A stretch of DNA of 64,000 nt from Mycoplasmopsis gallinarum DSM 19816 (GCF_000621085.1 NZ_KK211211.1:130704-194703); one strand, 5' to 3'; positions 21,636-35,490 are shown, counted from the first letter of the stretch. Program-made: numbers and translations. The notes: generated by a model not told the origin, from the sequence alone.

Positions 21636-21948
21636 AATGCCTTCCTGTTAAAATAAAAACCCGGCTCTTACGAACCGGGCCGTCCCCATATCTTCCAACG
21701 CTTCCTTTAGTATTATCTAAAATATCAATAATTTTAAATATAATTTCTTCTTTTAATTTTTTATTATCAGTAACATTATTAATAATTTTATAAGCAGCAA
21801 TTAATTCAATTAATTCGTTGTTTTTAATAGTCAACTCATTCAATTCATCTTTATTTTTTGGTAAAACTATTAATTCACTTGTAAAATCAAAATCAAAATT
21901 GTTATTAGATTTTGCTATGGAATAATTAAATAAATCGATATTTTTCAT
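21622..21948 (-). CDS. 108-aa protein whose 3' end contains a terminator
   Basis: 108 aa, starting at the ATG immediately after the methyltransferase stop (TAA then ATG), with GGAAG 8 bases upstream. The first 85 residues are acidic and helical (FTSELIVLPKNKDELNEL). The last 19 or so (GPVRKSRVFILTGRHYEYI) are the translation of a GC-rich terminator hairpin and do not look like evolved protein, so the gene has probably lost its natural stop or runs through the terminator. The 3' end overlaps the next gene by 14 bp. Function unknown; position suggests a part of the methylase cassette. Confidence 0.5.
   Translation of the reverse strand: MKNIDLFNYSIAKSNNNFDFDFTSELIVLPKNKDELNELTIKNNELIELIAAYKIINNVTDNKKLKEEIIFKIIDILDNTKGSVGRYGDGPVRKSRVFILTGRHYEYI
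21650..21679 (-). terminator. Intrinsic terminator inside the end of the 108-aa gene
   Basis: On the minus strand CCCGGTTC pairs with GAGCCGGG (one G-T pair) around a GTAA loop (21660-21679), followed by TTTTTATTTT. It would end most methylase transcripts before the winged-helix-like gene. Confidence 0.8.
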
Positions 21949-22938
21949 TTATTTTTCTTCCTTTATTTGCATATAAGCTTCCTCTAAAATAGCTCTACAT
22001 AAATTAAAATCAAGTCTTCTGCGTCTATTACCAAACTTATTATTACCTTTAAATGGAGTTAAAATAATATCTGAACTTTTTTCTCTTAAATCTTTCAAAA
22101 TTTTATTAGCTTGATTAATAAGTTTTAATTTTAGGTGTTCTTTAATTTCTATTGCAATTAATGAGTAATGTCTTGAAGAAATAGTTATTTTATTTTTTCA
22201 ATCATAATTAATATTTGATGGAAAATCAAATTTAATGTCTTTATTTTCTTTAATTCCATCCACCGCTTTTATTCCGAGTCAACCATTTAAATCATTAAAT
22301 TTAATTTCAATATTATTTTTTGGTTTTAATCTAATTTTTAAAATGTTTGCTAAATTGTCTATAAAAATGTCATTTTTATAAACTAAGATTTCGTTATTTG
22401 TTTTATCTTTATTATCAAAACAAGCAACAATTACTGGATTTTCAGTATCAGAAAAAATTTCATCTTCGATGATTGTGATTGAAGATAGATAATTTTTCAA
22501 TTTGAAATTAGAATTAATGAATGATTCTGGAATTATGGCCACCACAGGTAAATTAGTTTGAAGCATTTTTTCCAGAGCAATTAAATAAATATCATCATAA
22601 GTTGACAATTTAAAATAATCATCCATATTAATTTTTTTTCTTTTAGCTGATTGTTTAGATAAATAAGGTGGATTAGTAATAATTAAAGAATTAGCGACAA
22701 GTGGAATATTTTTTAAAGAATCGTTTATTTCTCAACTTAATGCTGGATCTATATCTAAACCTTTAATTTTTTTAAAATTTAAATCTTCCTTGGCTAAATT
22801 TAATAAATCTCCGTTGCCAGCAAAAGGATCATAAGCAATTTCTTTATTTTGCTTTTTTATAAAATCAATAATTTGCGGCTTTAATCATAATTTTTTCACT
22901 GTAAAAAATTGTCCTAATTTGATTTTCTTATTTTCCAT
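21949..22938 (-). CDS. N6-adenine DNA methyltransferase (type II-like)
   Basis: 329 aa. LGQFFTVKKLW near the N-terminus, YDPFAGNGDLL near residue 38 (SAM-binding motif I), GLDIDPAL (motif II) and LIITNPPYLSKQ near residue 84 (motif IV, NPPY) are the order seen in gamma-class N6-adenine methylases such as M.TaqI. The C-terminal half carries no recognised target domain. It would modify adenine in a short DNA site. The ATG at 22938 follows AAGGAAG and a TATAAT box (22960-22965 on this strand). A restriction partner is not evident: the two downstream proteins have no nuclease motif, so this may be an orphan methylase or a cassette with an unfamiliar nuclease. Confidence 0.85.
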
Positions 22939-22959
22939 ATTTCTTCCTTTTATTTAATT

Positions 22960-22965
22960 ATTATA
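22960..22965 (-). promoter_or_regulatory. -10 box of the adenine methyltransferase operon
   Basis: Perfect TATAAT on the minus strand, 21 bases before the start codon at 22938, leaving room for the AAGGAAG ribosome site. Confidence 0.6.
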
Positions 22966-23035
22966 TTTATTAAAACTTAATTAAGATTTAAATTTTCATT
23001 TTCTATTAAATAGATTTATTTATCTTTTGTACGTA

Positions 23036-23041
23036 TATAAT
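23036..23041 (+). promoter_or_regulatory. -10 box of smpB, probably leaderless
   Basis: TATAAT ends 8 bases before the smpB ATG and there is no ribosome site between them, so transcription should start at or next to the start codon. Confidence 0.6.
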
Positions 23042-23049
23042 TATTAAAT

Positions 23050-23493
23050 ATGAAAATTATTAGCGATAATAGACGTGGAAGACATGGTTATAAAATTATT
23101 GATACATATGAAGCTGGAATGGTTTTATTTGGCTGAGAGGTCAAAAGTGCGCGTGCCAATAATGTTAATTTAACCAATAGTTATTGTTATATTAATAAAA
23201 AGAATGAAATTTATTTATATGGTGCCAATTTTAAAAGTTATATGTTACAAAAAAATAATGAAGAACGCGATAGAAAACTTTTAATGCATAAGAAAGAAAT
23301 TATCAGACTAAATAATAAATTAGAAAAAACTACCAGTTCAACTTTAATTCCTTTAAAAATTTACTTTAATAATAAAAGTAAAATTAAATTAGAGATTGCT
23401 CTTGTGCAAGGTATGAATAAAGCTGATAAAAGAGAAGAAATTAAAAGAAAAGAGAATGAGGCTTATATTAAAAAAACCTTAAAAATGTATTAA
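23050..23493 (+). CDS. smpB: SsrA-binding protein SmpB
   Basis: 147 aa, the normal SmpB length. Diagnostic segments are [31 protein letters not shown] (the W is TGA), [21 protein letters not shown] and the C-terminal basic tail. SmpB binds tmRNA and brings it to stalled ribosomes for trans-translation. The gene is oriented toward the giant minus-strand gene, with one hairpin between the two ends serving both. No Shine-Dalgarno sequence is present; a TATAAT 8 bases upstream suggests a leaderless mRNA. Confidence 0.95.
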
Positions 23494-23527
23494 AAAACAT
23501 GAAAATTTAACTTTTCATGTTTTTTTG
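23494..23527. terminator. Bidirectional terminator between smpB and the giant minus-strand gene
   Basis: ACATGAAAA and TTTTCATGT arms separated by TTTAAC, with A and T runs outside, so it works for both convergent genes. The same arm sequence recurs after the thioredoxin gene at 49344-49368. Confidence 0.8.
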
Positions 23528-23528
23528 T

Positions 23529-26500
23529 CTATTTTTTATTTCTTTTGATCAATATACCAAGCATTAAGGTTGAGCCTACAACTCCGGTTGCTAAAATTAA
23601 TCATCATAATCATTTTAGATTATCTTGGACATTAGTTTGTTTTCTAATAATTTCCTTGAAGACACTTTGATCAATTTTATCAATGTTAGTTAATGGAATA
23701 TTTAATAATGCTTTAGCATTTTGAATATTAACTTTGTTATTTTTATCACGTTCAAAGAATTTAGCATTAGTTAAATTATTTAAGAAGTTTTGATATTGAT
23801 TTAAACCATAGTCAACTAATTTTGATGCTGCTTCTTGAGCTTGTTCTAAATTACCTGTTTCTAACGCAATAGTAAAGTCTAATTTAGTACGTGCAAAATT
23901 AATTTGTTCAAGAGTTTTATTTTTAAGTTGATTAATAGTATCTTGTAAAATCGCATTTGGAACATTATTTAAATATTCATTTAATTGATTTTCAATATTA
24001 TTAATGTTATTAGCTAAATCTTCATTTGAATTTTGAGTATTAACTTTGTTTAATTTTTCACTTGATCTTCATTGATCGACTAATCATTTTAATAAGTTAT
24101 CTAATTCAATGATTTTTTGAGCTAATTTAGCATCATGTGTATTTGTATCAAGATCATTCAATTCATTAATAATTTTGTTAATTTCTTCATTCAATGATGG
24201 ATTTGGATTTTGATCTAATTCTTTAAGTTTTTGAGCTAATTCTTCTTGTAAATCAGTTACTTTTTGAACTTTTTCACCTGCAATTTCATTTTCAGCAAAT
24301 TTAAGTTTATCAATTAATTTTTGCACTTCTGCTTCAGTAAGATTTGCGGTGTCATAAGTTTCAGGATTTTCATTATTAACTAATTTTTTAGCACCATTTA
24401 AAGCATTTTCATAGTTATTACGTTTTTCTTCAGACGCTTTATTATAGTAACTTAAACCTTTAATTTTGTTTTCTTTTGCAATTTCATCTTTTAACTCTTT
24501 CATCTTATTATCAAGATTTTGAGCTTCGTCTAAAATTGCTGGATTATCGACCAAGTCATTATTCTTAATTCTGTTAATTAAATCATCTTTTTGACTTTGG
24601 TTCAGATTTTCAAGATTTTGAATAGCTTTAATATTATTGTTTTTATCAGCAATTAATTTATTAAGTTTATCTTGCAATGTTTCTACTTGACCTGCTTCAT
24701 CATTGTGTTTATCAATGTTATTTACTTCAGCAATTAAAGTAGATTTTTCATTTGGTGATAAAACTTCTGAATTATTAATTTGTTCAATTAAATCATTTTC
24801 TAAACCATTTAACTCTTCATATGAGTGTTGTAATGATTTGTCATTATTTGATAATAAATCTTCTAATAATTTATTATCAACGCCATTATCTGAATCTGAT
24901 GTTAACAATTTTTTAGCTTCAGCTAATTTATTATCAAATTGTTCTTTATTATCAGCTTTATTGTATTTTGTGTTATTTGGATCAGCAATTGATTTTTCAT
25001 AGTTTTTGACTAATTCATCTAAAGCTGCCATTTTTTTACTTAAATTAATAGCATCATCATAAGCTTTTTGTGCTTCTGCTAAATCAGTGGCATTATTAAT
25101 TGCTTCTTTAGCTTCAGCTAACTGTTTTGGATTAAGAATATTTGGTAAATCAGGTTGATTTACATTATTTTCTAATTTATTAATTAGAGCTTCTTTTTGG
25201 GCATCAAAAACAATTTTGCTAAATTCCTCTGGATTAGTGATTACATTATTTTCATCTAATGACATTGGTTTATTAATGATTTGATTAATGTATTTATCTT
25301 TATTACTTTGATCTAAATCATTATTGTCAATTGCTTTAATTTGATCTACATAAACTTTTTTAGCATCATTAATAATTTGTGCTTGCTCTTTTAATTTAGC
25401 AATAGTTTCATCTGTGATTGGATTTTTATTAAGTTGTTCTTTGAATTTTGTTTTTTCATCTGCACTTAAATATGGTGCATTATCAACATATTTAAGGGCT
25501 TCATCACGATTAATATTAGTATTAGCTAATTTAAGATCATCAATTGCTTTTTGTACTTCATCTAAGTTTGCATTGTAATTAAATGTATCACTTGGATCAG
25601 TGTTTTCTTTACCATTTTTAATTTTGTTTGCAACATTTAATGCATTATCAAAAGCATCTTTATTATTTTGATCTGCATTTTGATAGGCACTTGAATTAGG
25701 TACATCTTTAACATTTTCAATTGCTTGTTTTAACTCAAGCATTTTGTTATCTAAAGTAGTCGCATTATTTTCAATGGTTTCTAATTGATCATTGTCGCTT
25801 GATTTAATTTGATTAATATATTCATCTTTTTGTTGTGGATTCAAGTTTTCATATGCTTTAATCCGATTAATTGCTTCTTTTTTAAGAGCTTCAATTTGCG
25901 CAATTTCATCTTTAATATCATTTAAAGTTAATTTGGTACCATCATCATTAGTTTTATCTAAAGTATTAGGATCTAATGAATTAAGTTTTTTAATTAAATC
26001 TGCTTTTTGTTTTGGAGATAAGTATTCATTATTAGTTACTTCTTGAATAGCTTTTTGAATATCGCCATCTAAGGCTTCATATTTAGTTTGAATTTCACCT
26101 TTAGTATTAGTTTCTTCATCACCAATTCAATTATCTAAATTATCTGTACCTAAATCGGTAGCATTAGTTTTATCTAATAATTTTTTAGCATCTTCAATTA
26201 CTTTATCAAAAGCATTTTTAGGTTCTTCTGAAGCATAAGTATATTTATCTAATGGTTTTTTAGCTTCATAGTTTTTAACTATTTCATCTAATTTTGCCAT
26301 TTTATAATCTAAGGTTTGACCATTGTTTTTAGCTTCATTTGCCTTATCTAAGTTTTCAGCAGTTTTAATATTATTAATTACATCAGTTAACTGTGCTTTG
26401 TTTAAGTGAGTAAATTCTTTTTCTGCTTCATTAACTAAAACTTGTTTATCTGCTTCTAATCCGATTTTGCTAACTTTATCGATAGAATCAGTTTCATTAC

Positions 26501-29500
26501 TATCAATTTTATTTTTTAGTGCTTGTGCTTGTTCGCTAGTTAATTTATTATTTTGTACTAATTCATCAATTTTAGCTTTTAAATTATTTTTAGCTTCTTG
26601 TAAATTAGTTAAGAAACCAGAAATTACCACTGTATTTTCAGTATCTGAATTAATATCAGTTAAATTATCTTTGGTTGATTGCAATACATATTTAACACTT
26701 AATTGACCTTTTTCATCATCGGCACTAATATCTTTAATAATAATTTTTGCTTTTGAAGTGGCCGGATTTTGAATTAAGGTTGTAAAGTATGAATCGCCAT
26801 TATTTGCAAGTACTTCGTCTTTTTTGGCAACTAATGAACTTGCTTTGATTTCAGCTTTATCGTTTGGAACATAATTAATTGTTTTAGATACTTGATCATT
26901 AACAATTAAAGCATTTAATCTTTGTAATTCAGTTTGTAAACCAGTTATTTGTGCAGTTTTATTAACTACATGAATATCAGTTAAATCAGCACGTTTTGAA
27001 TAAATGTTGTATTGAACGTTTAAAGTTCCTGTTCTATCATCAAAAGTTGTAATTACAACATCTTTTGCTTGATCATCATTAGTTGAAACTGGAGTAATAT
27101 TACTTAAAATAACATCAGATGGGCTTATAGTTGATTTATTTTGAATTGCATTTTCTCAACTATAAGTTAATTCATCCAATCTTTGTAACTCGGTTTTGAA
27201 ACCTGTAATAGTATTAGCATTTTTACTTCTAGTTTGATTAATTTCAACTTCAACAGCTTGTCTTGAATTTGAAACTAAAGTATAGCTAACAGTAATTTCA
27301 CCTTTTCTATCATCACGAGTAACAATTTTCATTGAATTTTCTTTGATTGAAATATTTTCGGCACTTAATTCACGATTATCACTTAATTTTACTTGTACTC
27401 CAGAAGGAATAACATTGGTTTCATTATAAAGAGGTAAGTATTGTTCTTTACCAGGATAATCAATTACTAAATCAGCAATTAATCTTTCAATTCTATTCTC
27501 TTCTTCGTCATCATTAGTTACATAACCATCAAAACTTAATAATGGATTTGAAGTTTCAGATTTAATTGTAGGTGCTTGTTCAGGCGCATCATCTCAAGTA
27601 CCTGAAATTAATCCATCTGTACCAGTTAATGGACGTGTAGAAATTAATTTATATCCTAATTGAATTGTTCCTGTTTCATTATTAGCATTTTGAGTGTCTA
27701 AAATTGTTTCAATTTTAACATTTTCATTTTGCCCGTATTCTGTTAAAGCTGCATTAAAGTCATTAGAAGTTAATTGTGAAGCTTTTTTCTGATTTGTTCC
27801 ATCTTTTTTAGCTTCATCTTTAGCAGTTATAGCAACTGGTTGATTAGCTTGTTTTACTAAATCATTCAATCTGCCTAATTCAGTTTTATAACCTGTTAAG
27901 GTTGCATATTTATATTCTGATTTAACATCGCTTAAACCTGTTTTAGTTGACTGTAATTTATATCTTACTCTTAATTTACCAGTAATATCATCATAAGCAA
28001 TGATTTCTTGGTCGCTAAAAGTATGATCGGTATTTGGTTCTACACTTCAAGTTCAATTTTGATCGCTAATTTGCACTTTTGAAGCAAGAATTTGATTTCT
28101 ATTTGAGTAATCAATTGTGTGAGTATAACCATTATCAGTTGCATTTGGATTAAGATTGTCTAATCTTTCTTTTTCGGCTTCTGCCACAGTTTTGAAGCCA
28201 GCTAATGATCCTAATTTAGTTGCTGTTGATGTAACAGTATTTAGATCGTGGCCACTAACCACTCCTCTAGTTGAAACTAAACGATATTTATAATCAATGC
28301 TATTAGTTTGATTATTTGGTGTTTTTGAAACAATTTCTACCCTAGCATTTTCTAAATCAGCAACAGCTAAAGTTAAATGATCTAAAACTTCTTCAGGTAA
28401 ATATTGTCTGTAGTTTGTACTATCAATACCAGTTAATGAAGCTGTAGCAACTTTATTTAAGAATAAATCATCCAATCTTTGTTGTTCAGTTTTAAAGTTG
28501 TTTAAAACAACAGTTTGTACATCAGTGTTTACATTTTCGTAAATTCCACCTTTAGTACTATGAATTACATAAGCTACTGTAATTGAACCATTTAAATCAT
28601 TTTTATCAGTAATATTTTGAATAATAATTTCTGCATTATTATCGGTTGAATTGATTACAGCATTAATTCCTGAAATTTGTGAACTTGAAGCTAAAATTTG
28701 ATCACTATCTGGATAAGTAATTTGTGCATTAGCAATCAAATCAGTTAATCTTGCTTTTTCAGCATCTTGATCAATTTTGTTTTGTTCAGCTTGTGTTCTG
28801 AAACCAGTAATTACTAAATCTTTATTTTGGCTTTCTGGTGCTTCATAATTAGTTACATTTCAATTTGAAATTAATTCATCTTGAGTTTTAGTTGTCACTA
28901 ATTTTAAGTTTAAAGTATTTTGACCATTTGAATCATCTGGTGTAATTGAGTTAATAAATGCACTAGCTTTATTTGCAGTTTGTTTAGTTGCATCATATGA
29001 ATAGTTAGCTGTATCATTAGCCGGACTAACTGAAGGTAATTGATTATTTTTAGTTCCGTTGAAAGTAATATCAGCTTCAACCAAGTTATTTAAAAGTGTA
29101 TTTAATCTTTGTGCTTCAGTTTTAAGTCCAGTAATAATAATTTCTTTTGGTTCAGAATAAACATCTTGGCCATTTTTATTACTTTTTAGTTTATAAGTAA
29201 GTTTAATTGCTCCAATTACATCATTGTAACCTGTAATTGTTTTTTCAACAACACTAATAGTATTATCTTTAGGATTTAATTGAATTTGATCTGGATTGAA
29301 ACTCGAAGCCATTTTAGTTTTATCAATAACTACATTAAGATCATCATTAGTTTTGGCATCTAATTCTTGTTTTTCACGATCTAAATTACTTTGGAATCCA
29401 TTCATTGAAGAACTTAAAGTTTTAGAAACTACAGTGTTGTTTTGAATATCACTTCTAGTTGATTTTAAGTGATAGTTAAAAGTAATAGTTCCATCCGGAT

Positions 29501-32500
29501 TTCTATTAGTAATTTCATCAATTACTAATTCAACATTATTTTGATTATTAATATTAGTTAATTGACCATTTAATTGTTCTGCTAAATAACCTGAAAGGTT
29601 ATCTTTAGTAACTTCATCAACAGTAGTTTTATCTTTAGCTTTTGTGCCACTAAAGTTAAATTCTTTGTCTTTATTGTCAATTAAATTATTTAATCTTTGT
29701 TCTTCTGTTAAATAACCAGCAATAGTAATTTCTTTTTCTGTTGAAGTTAATACTTCACCATGTTTATTGCTTTTAACTACAAAAACAGCAGTTAATGTAC
29801 CATTAACATCATCTCATGATTTAACTGATTTAATTTCAATAGTTTCATTTGCATGATTTGCATTATCATTTGTTGCAAAAGTAATATTAACATTACGTGG
29901 TGATGCAACAAATGAAGAAGCTAATTTAGTACTATCTGGAGTTCCTACAAAGTTAGCAGTTGTATAAGCATTAATTGTTTGTTGTTCTTTTTCTTTGTTG
30001 CTCATAAAGCCGTCAATTTTAACTTGTTTAGTTTTTGACACAACTGTTTGATTACCTAAATTATCTTTAGTTGATTGTAATTTGTAAGTTACAAGTACAG
30101 CATGTTCATCATTTGGATCTGGTGTAACAGATTCAATAATAATTTGTGCTTTATTTGCAGCATCGATTGTTCCTGTAAAACTAGAAGTATTTACTTCTTC
30201 AACGGCCACTTGATTTTGATTATTACCATTAAATGCAATAGTTTTTGCAACACTATCATTATCGATTAAATTATTTAATCTTTGTTCCTCTGTTAAAGTG
30301 CTTAAAGCATTATTGTTATCTAATGTATAAACTTTAGTTGATTTAACAGTTTCAAGATTTTCTTTAGTTGATTGATATTTATAACTTAAATCTAATTTAC
30401 CTGTTACTTCATTTGGATTTGAAATAACTAAATCAACAGGAGTTACATTTTCAGGCATAGTTGAAGAATTGAATTCAACTTCATTAGTGTCAACTTCACT
30501 TGCTGTATCTGTCGCTTGTTTTGCATCTTTAACTTTAGCTAAAGCAAGAGATAAAGCATTTAATCTTGCTAATTCTTCATCATAACGTTGTTGACCATTT
30601 AAATTATTAATTGCAGTTTGAATTTTGTTATTTAATGAATCAACATTAGATTTATTCATTAAATCATCATTATTGTCAGTATTTAAAGCATCTAATAAAT
30701 CTTCAGCTTCTTTAATTACTCCGCCTTTTTGGTTTCCATCTTTAGTTGGATTACCATCATAGGCTTCTCTTAAAGCGTTAGTAGTATAAGTATAATTATT
30801 GCCTGCTGTTACAGTATTTTGATTTGTTATATAATCGCGCAAGGTTTTCATTGATGAATTTAATGCACTATTAGTTGCATCTTGACTAGTAACGCCAGCA
30901 ATTGTTGTTTGTTCATTGATTAAAGCAATTGCTTTTTCTTTTTGTTTTGGAGTTAATGATGAGTAATCAGAATTAATTTTTGCTATTGCGTCTTCTTTAG
31001 CTTTTTGTAATCTTTCATCACCGTTTAAATCATTAATTGCATCTTGAATTGCTTTGGTTCTATTTTTAACCTCTTCTAATGATAAATTAGTTCCTTGAGT
31101 TTTATTAACATCAGTTTTTTGTTGAGTTACAGCATCATCTAATGCACTTTGATTATTTGCTTGAGTATAATCTGTACTTTGTTTAATTGTTTCAATATTA
31201 TTAGTTGCATCATTATAAGCTTTCATTGCATCATTTAAATCACTTGCATTTTGTGCAATTTGATCTAATTCATCTAGATTAACTTGATCAACTTGATTTT
31301 TAAGCGCTGTTTTTTGTGCATCATTTAAATATTTATAATCATCAATCGCTTTTTCCGCTGCATCTTTTTGATTTTTCTCATATTGGGCTTGAGTTAAAAA
31401 GCCAGTTCTAGTTTGTGATGCTGAAACATTACTATAAATATTATTGTTATCGACTGCTTCATCAGTAATTGTTACTAAATCTTCTTTAGTTCTTGTAGTT
31501 TTTAATTTATATGTATATGAAACTGAACCATCAGTATCATTAGCTGTAGGAGAGGATAAATCAGTTAATTCAACTTGATTAGTAGTTCCATAATTATTTG
31601 CTAAAGTGATTGTGTAATCAGTATTTAAAGTTGAATCTGAAGCACGTTTAATAGGATTTGCAGAGATGTTAAGAATTGTATTTTGGTTAGTATCTGTATC
31701 TTGTTTGACCAAATTATTTAATCTAGTTGATTCTGTTTGAAAACCAGTAATTTCTGCGGTTTTTTCATTAGAAATAGCACTTGCATCAGTAGTTGATTGC
31801 AATTTATATGCAATTTTAATTTTGCCAGTTATATCGTTATAACCGAGATATCTAACACTACCTTGATAAATTTGTGTTCTTTCTGGCAATACTCAAGTAA
31901 TATCTTCAGCATTATCATTTCTTTTTACAACAGTTGACGCTTGAATATTTGGTTTTTGACTCGCATCTTTATAATCTGGAGTAGCATTTAGATTATTAAC
32001 TATATTTTGTTCATTAGCAAAAACAGTGATATCATAGGTTTTATTCTGAGTATAAACATTAGTTTTATCGCTTGATTTTACTACTCTATAAGTAACAGTT
32101 AAAGTTCCAGTGTCATTATTACCCTTAATAAAAATAATTTCAGTTTCTAAACCGTTTGCATCAGGAGAAATGCTTTCTTGAGAAACTAATTTTTGTTGAG
32201 CAGCTGTAGGTTCAATATTTTTATCTGGATAATCAAAAGTAGCGGTATAGTCTTTAATTCTTGCTCTTTCATTATTGATATCAGTTCATTTATCAACAAT
32301 TGTTTTAATATTTTTATCTGAACCAATTAAAATTTTGTCAGTAAATGGTTGAGTTTCATCATAACTATCTTTGTAAAGAGCAGCACTATCTACTTGTTGT
32401 TTAACTTGAGTTTTTTCTGCGTCGGTTAATTCATTCAAACCTGAAATTTGATTTTTAGCTGTTGTTTTTGCAGTAGCAAAAGCGCTAGCCATTTGATCAT

Positions 32501-35456
32501 TAATTATTTTAAGGTATTCACTATCTACACTTAAAGTTGCTGTTTTTTCAGTATAAGTAAAAATATTATTTCGGCTTAAAGCTGTTTGTAAAGCATTTTT
32601 AGCAGCTGCTTTTTGTTCTAAACTTAAATAAGTAAATTTATCTATTTCTGTATTAAATTCATTTGTTGCACCATCAAGAGCTTTAGCTTTTTCAATTCAT
32701 TGCTGAGCAAAAATGTCATTGTTACTGTTGTAGAAGTTAGTAAGAATAGTTGTTGACACAAAAATATTTTGAATGGTCTTATCTGTAGCATTAGTCAAGT
32801 TTTTATCAAAAGTATCAAGAGCATTTAAATCAATTTTATTTGCTTGAGTAGCAAATTCAAAAGAACCTAAATTATTAAAATCATTTTGAGGTTGTTTGTA
32901 AGTTTCAATTTGAGTTTTAACTGAATTTTTATCATTGTTTAATTTATTAATTTTGGCAATTAAATCAACAATTCCTTGAATTTGACTATCTGTAGTTGAT
33001 AAATTAACAAATGGATTTAATTGACTTTTTGAATTAAGGTCTTGAACTTGAGCCTTAATGGTATTAATCATTAGTTCTTTGGCCTTATCGTAATTTTGAG
33101 GATAAGTACTTGAATTAGCAGTAGTAATAGCATATTGATTTAATTTTGCAAAATATTTTTCTAGTTCTGCTTTACCACTGTTAATTACACCATTTAAATA
33201 AGTAGTGAATCCATCATAAATTGCATCCATTGAACCTTTTAAACTATTATATGAAGCATATGATGTACTAGAAGGTGCATATTCATTTGAAGTTGTTCTA
33301 TCAATAGTTCCAGATTCAGTATTGTAGTCATTTGAACGGAAATTAATTTTATTAATATTTCTATTAATAAAATCATCTAATGATTTTTTAGAAGTTTGTG
33401 AAGCTAATGCATAAATGATTTTATTGGTTATGTTTGCATCAAAATTTGAATCATAAATGCTGTTGCTTAGTGGAAATTCACGAATTGTTTTGTATTTTGC
33501 TTCAATATCTTTTTGCTTAGTATCAAGCGCATCAATTTTGGCAATTCAATCATCATAAATTCCTTTGTTAGAATATTTTTCTGCTTGAGTAAATCTAGAA
33601 TCACTATCAATTGCTAATTTTAAAAAATCTTTTTGACCTTTATTTAATCATTGTTTTGTATCAACATATCTTTTTGCTTTTTCTAAATCGGTATATGTAT
33701 AAATAAATTTTTCAAATTCAATTCCAGTGTTATCAAAAATTTTGCTAGAAGTAGGTCTTACATAAGAATTCGCATTTTTGATTTTTCATTTTTTCTCATC
33801 TGCTGTTGAAATTGTGCTAGTTAATCTTAAATTACTTACATTTTTTACCGCTTTGGTGTCTTGGAAAATGTTCTTAGTACTAATAACTTTTTTATTTCTA
33901 CTTATTTCTACACGATCTTTTACTATGTCATAGCTAATGTTTGAATTACTATCTTCAGTAACTCTTAATGTTGTGACTGGAAATAAATCAGTATTAGGGT
34001 CATAAAGATTGCCTAAAGTTGTATCTATTGATTCTAAAGTGTAAAACTTCTTGAGTTCAGATTGAGATCTATCAGCTATTTTTCAAAATCCAGAAACAAT
34101 TCTTTGATTAGTATCATTATTTTTTTCACGATATTCTGCTGATCCGAAGAAAGATTTTTTAGCTGTTGATGAACCAGTATTACCAAAAAATGTTGTATTG
34201 CTTGGATTAGCCACATCATTATATGGTTCAAATTCTGCTTCTACTACTGCTCCGGCAACTAAATAATCAAGCTTTTTATTCATTTCAATATTGAAAACAA
34301 ATAAACCACCTTGATTGTTATATATAATCTCTGCTGGTCTCGCAGTATCAATAAGGTTTTTTTGATATAAACCAAAATTTACTCATGAACCACTGTTATT
34401 TGATAATTGAAAACCATTTGACCTAACACTTGACATATTGGTTGGAGTAGATACCAAAATATCATACATTCCATTACGTTTGTCTGATGTTTTGTAATTA
34501 TCTCAAGCTCTTTTTTTATTTTGTAAATCAGTACTTAATCCATTTGTATATGCTGTTGGAATATTTTGGTAATAAGGTAAGTATGCATAATTAGTTAATC
34601 ATGCTTCTAAAGTATCTCCACTTTTAGAAGCTTGAAGAGAATCTTTATTTACTCTTTGCACTTTTCCAATTCAAGGTGAAATATCATAGTCAGATAAAGT
34701 AGCTTTTTTGTCTTCTTTTAATTTGATAGTATAAGTTTTTTGTTTTAAAACAGTTGAATCATTTCTATCATCAACTTTAATATACAAGTGAATTTTAATA
34801 TCACTTGCTAATTTCATATCATTTGAAAAATAAAATGCTCCTGTATAGAACGTTGATTGCGCTCATTGATATGTAGGATTCTTAACGGGTTTGTTAATTA
34901 AGTTGTAACCTATTTTAAATCTTTTAGTACCTGTTCCTGGATTATATCCATTTCCATTTCATCACGGTCCATAATCTACACCTTTATTACTAAAACCATC
35001 TACTTGTCAAGAATAAAGTGTTCCGCTTTCTGTTCTATAATTACTACCTGTTCAATCGGAAACATTTACATTGTTTGGAAAACCTGGATTTGAGGCATCA
35101 AACAATCTAAATCATGAATCACCGACATAATCATATTGTCATTTATCATTTCCATCACTTATTCCTTCCGCTGACATGTCATAAAAATTTCGATTACCTG
35201 ATGAATTAAAAACATTTATATATCTATATGGTGCATATCTATTATTATGATTTGAAGTTGGAAGTGAATTATAGTTCTTTCAAAGATTATCTTGCACATT
35301 AGTATTAACTTGATCAAAAGTTCAACTAGCACCTGAAGTAGTTTTACTTGACACATTGTTTGAACTCGTAGTTAATGAAAGAGGCAAAACGAGTCCTATT
35401 AATGGTACTGATGCGGGTACAATTAAAAGACTCCTTTTTAATGCTTTATTTTTCAT
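23529..35456 (-). CDS. Giant surface protein, minus-strand twin (3,975 aa)
   Basis: One uninterrupted frame in code 4. The signal peptide (KNKALKRSLLIVPASVPLIG) precedes a roughly 1,150-residue N-terminal region with aromatic blocks such as SWFRLFDASNPGFPNN and FFGSAEYREKN. Then many units of a beta-type repeat follow, with the pattern Y-K-L-x-S-T-K ... I-x-G-F-x-T-E-x-x-R-L-N-x-L, which I read as mycoplasma Lipoprotein_17-like domains. These are mixed with helical GA/FIVAR-like stretches (for example LDELVKNYEKSIADPN). It ends with a membrane helix LWWLILATGVVGSTLML and the tail IKRNKK, so it is anchored by its C-terminus outside the cell. AGGAG lies 6 bases before the ATG. It is paralogous along its whole length to the divergent gene at 35750. 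Adhesion or immune variation is likely but inferred. Confidence 0.9.
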
Positions 35457-35471
35457 ACATCTCTCCTATTC

Positions 35472-35490
35472 TATATATATATATATATAT
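35472..35490. repeat. (TA)9 tract upstream of the minus-strand giant gene
   Basis: Nine TA units plus one T, ending 15 bases before the start codon at 35456. It overlaps the place of the -10 box, so changes in repeat number could change transcription. Confidence 0.85.

Noticed and set aside
24084-25844. Tandem helical repeats as a CRISPR array or DNA satellite
   Set aside because: The periodicity is in the protein; DNA units vary and there are no constant repeats with unique spacers.
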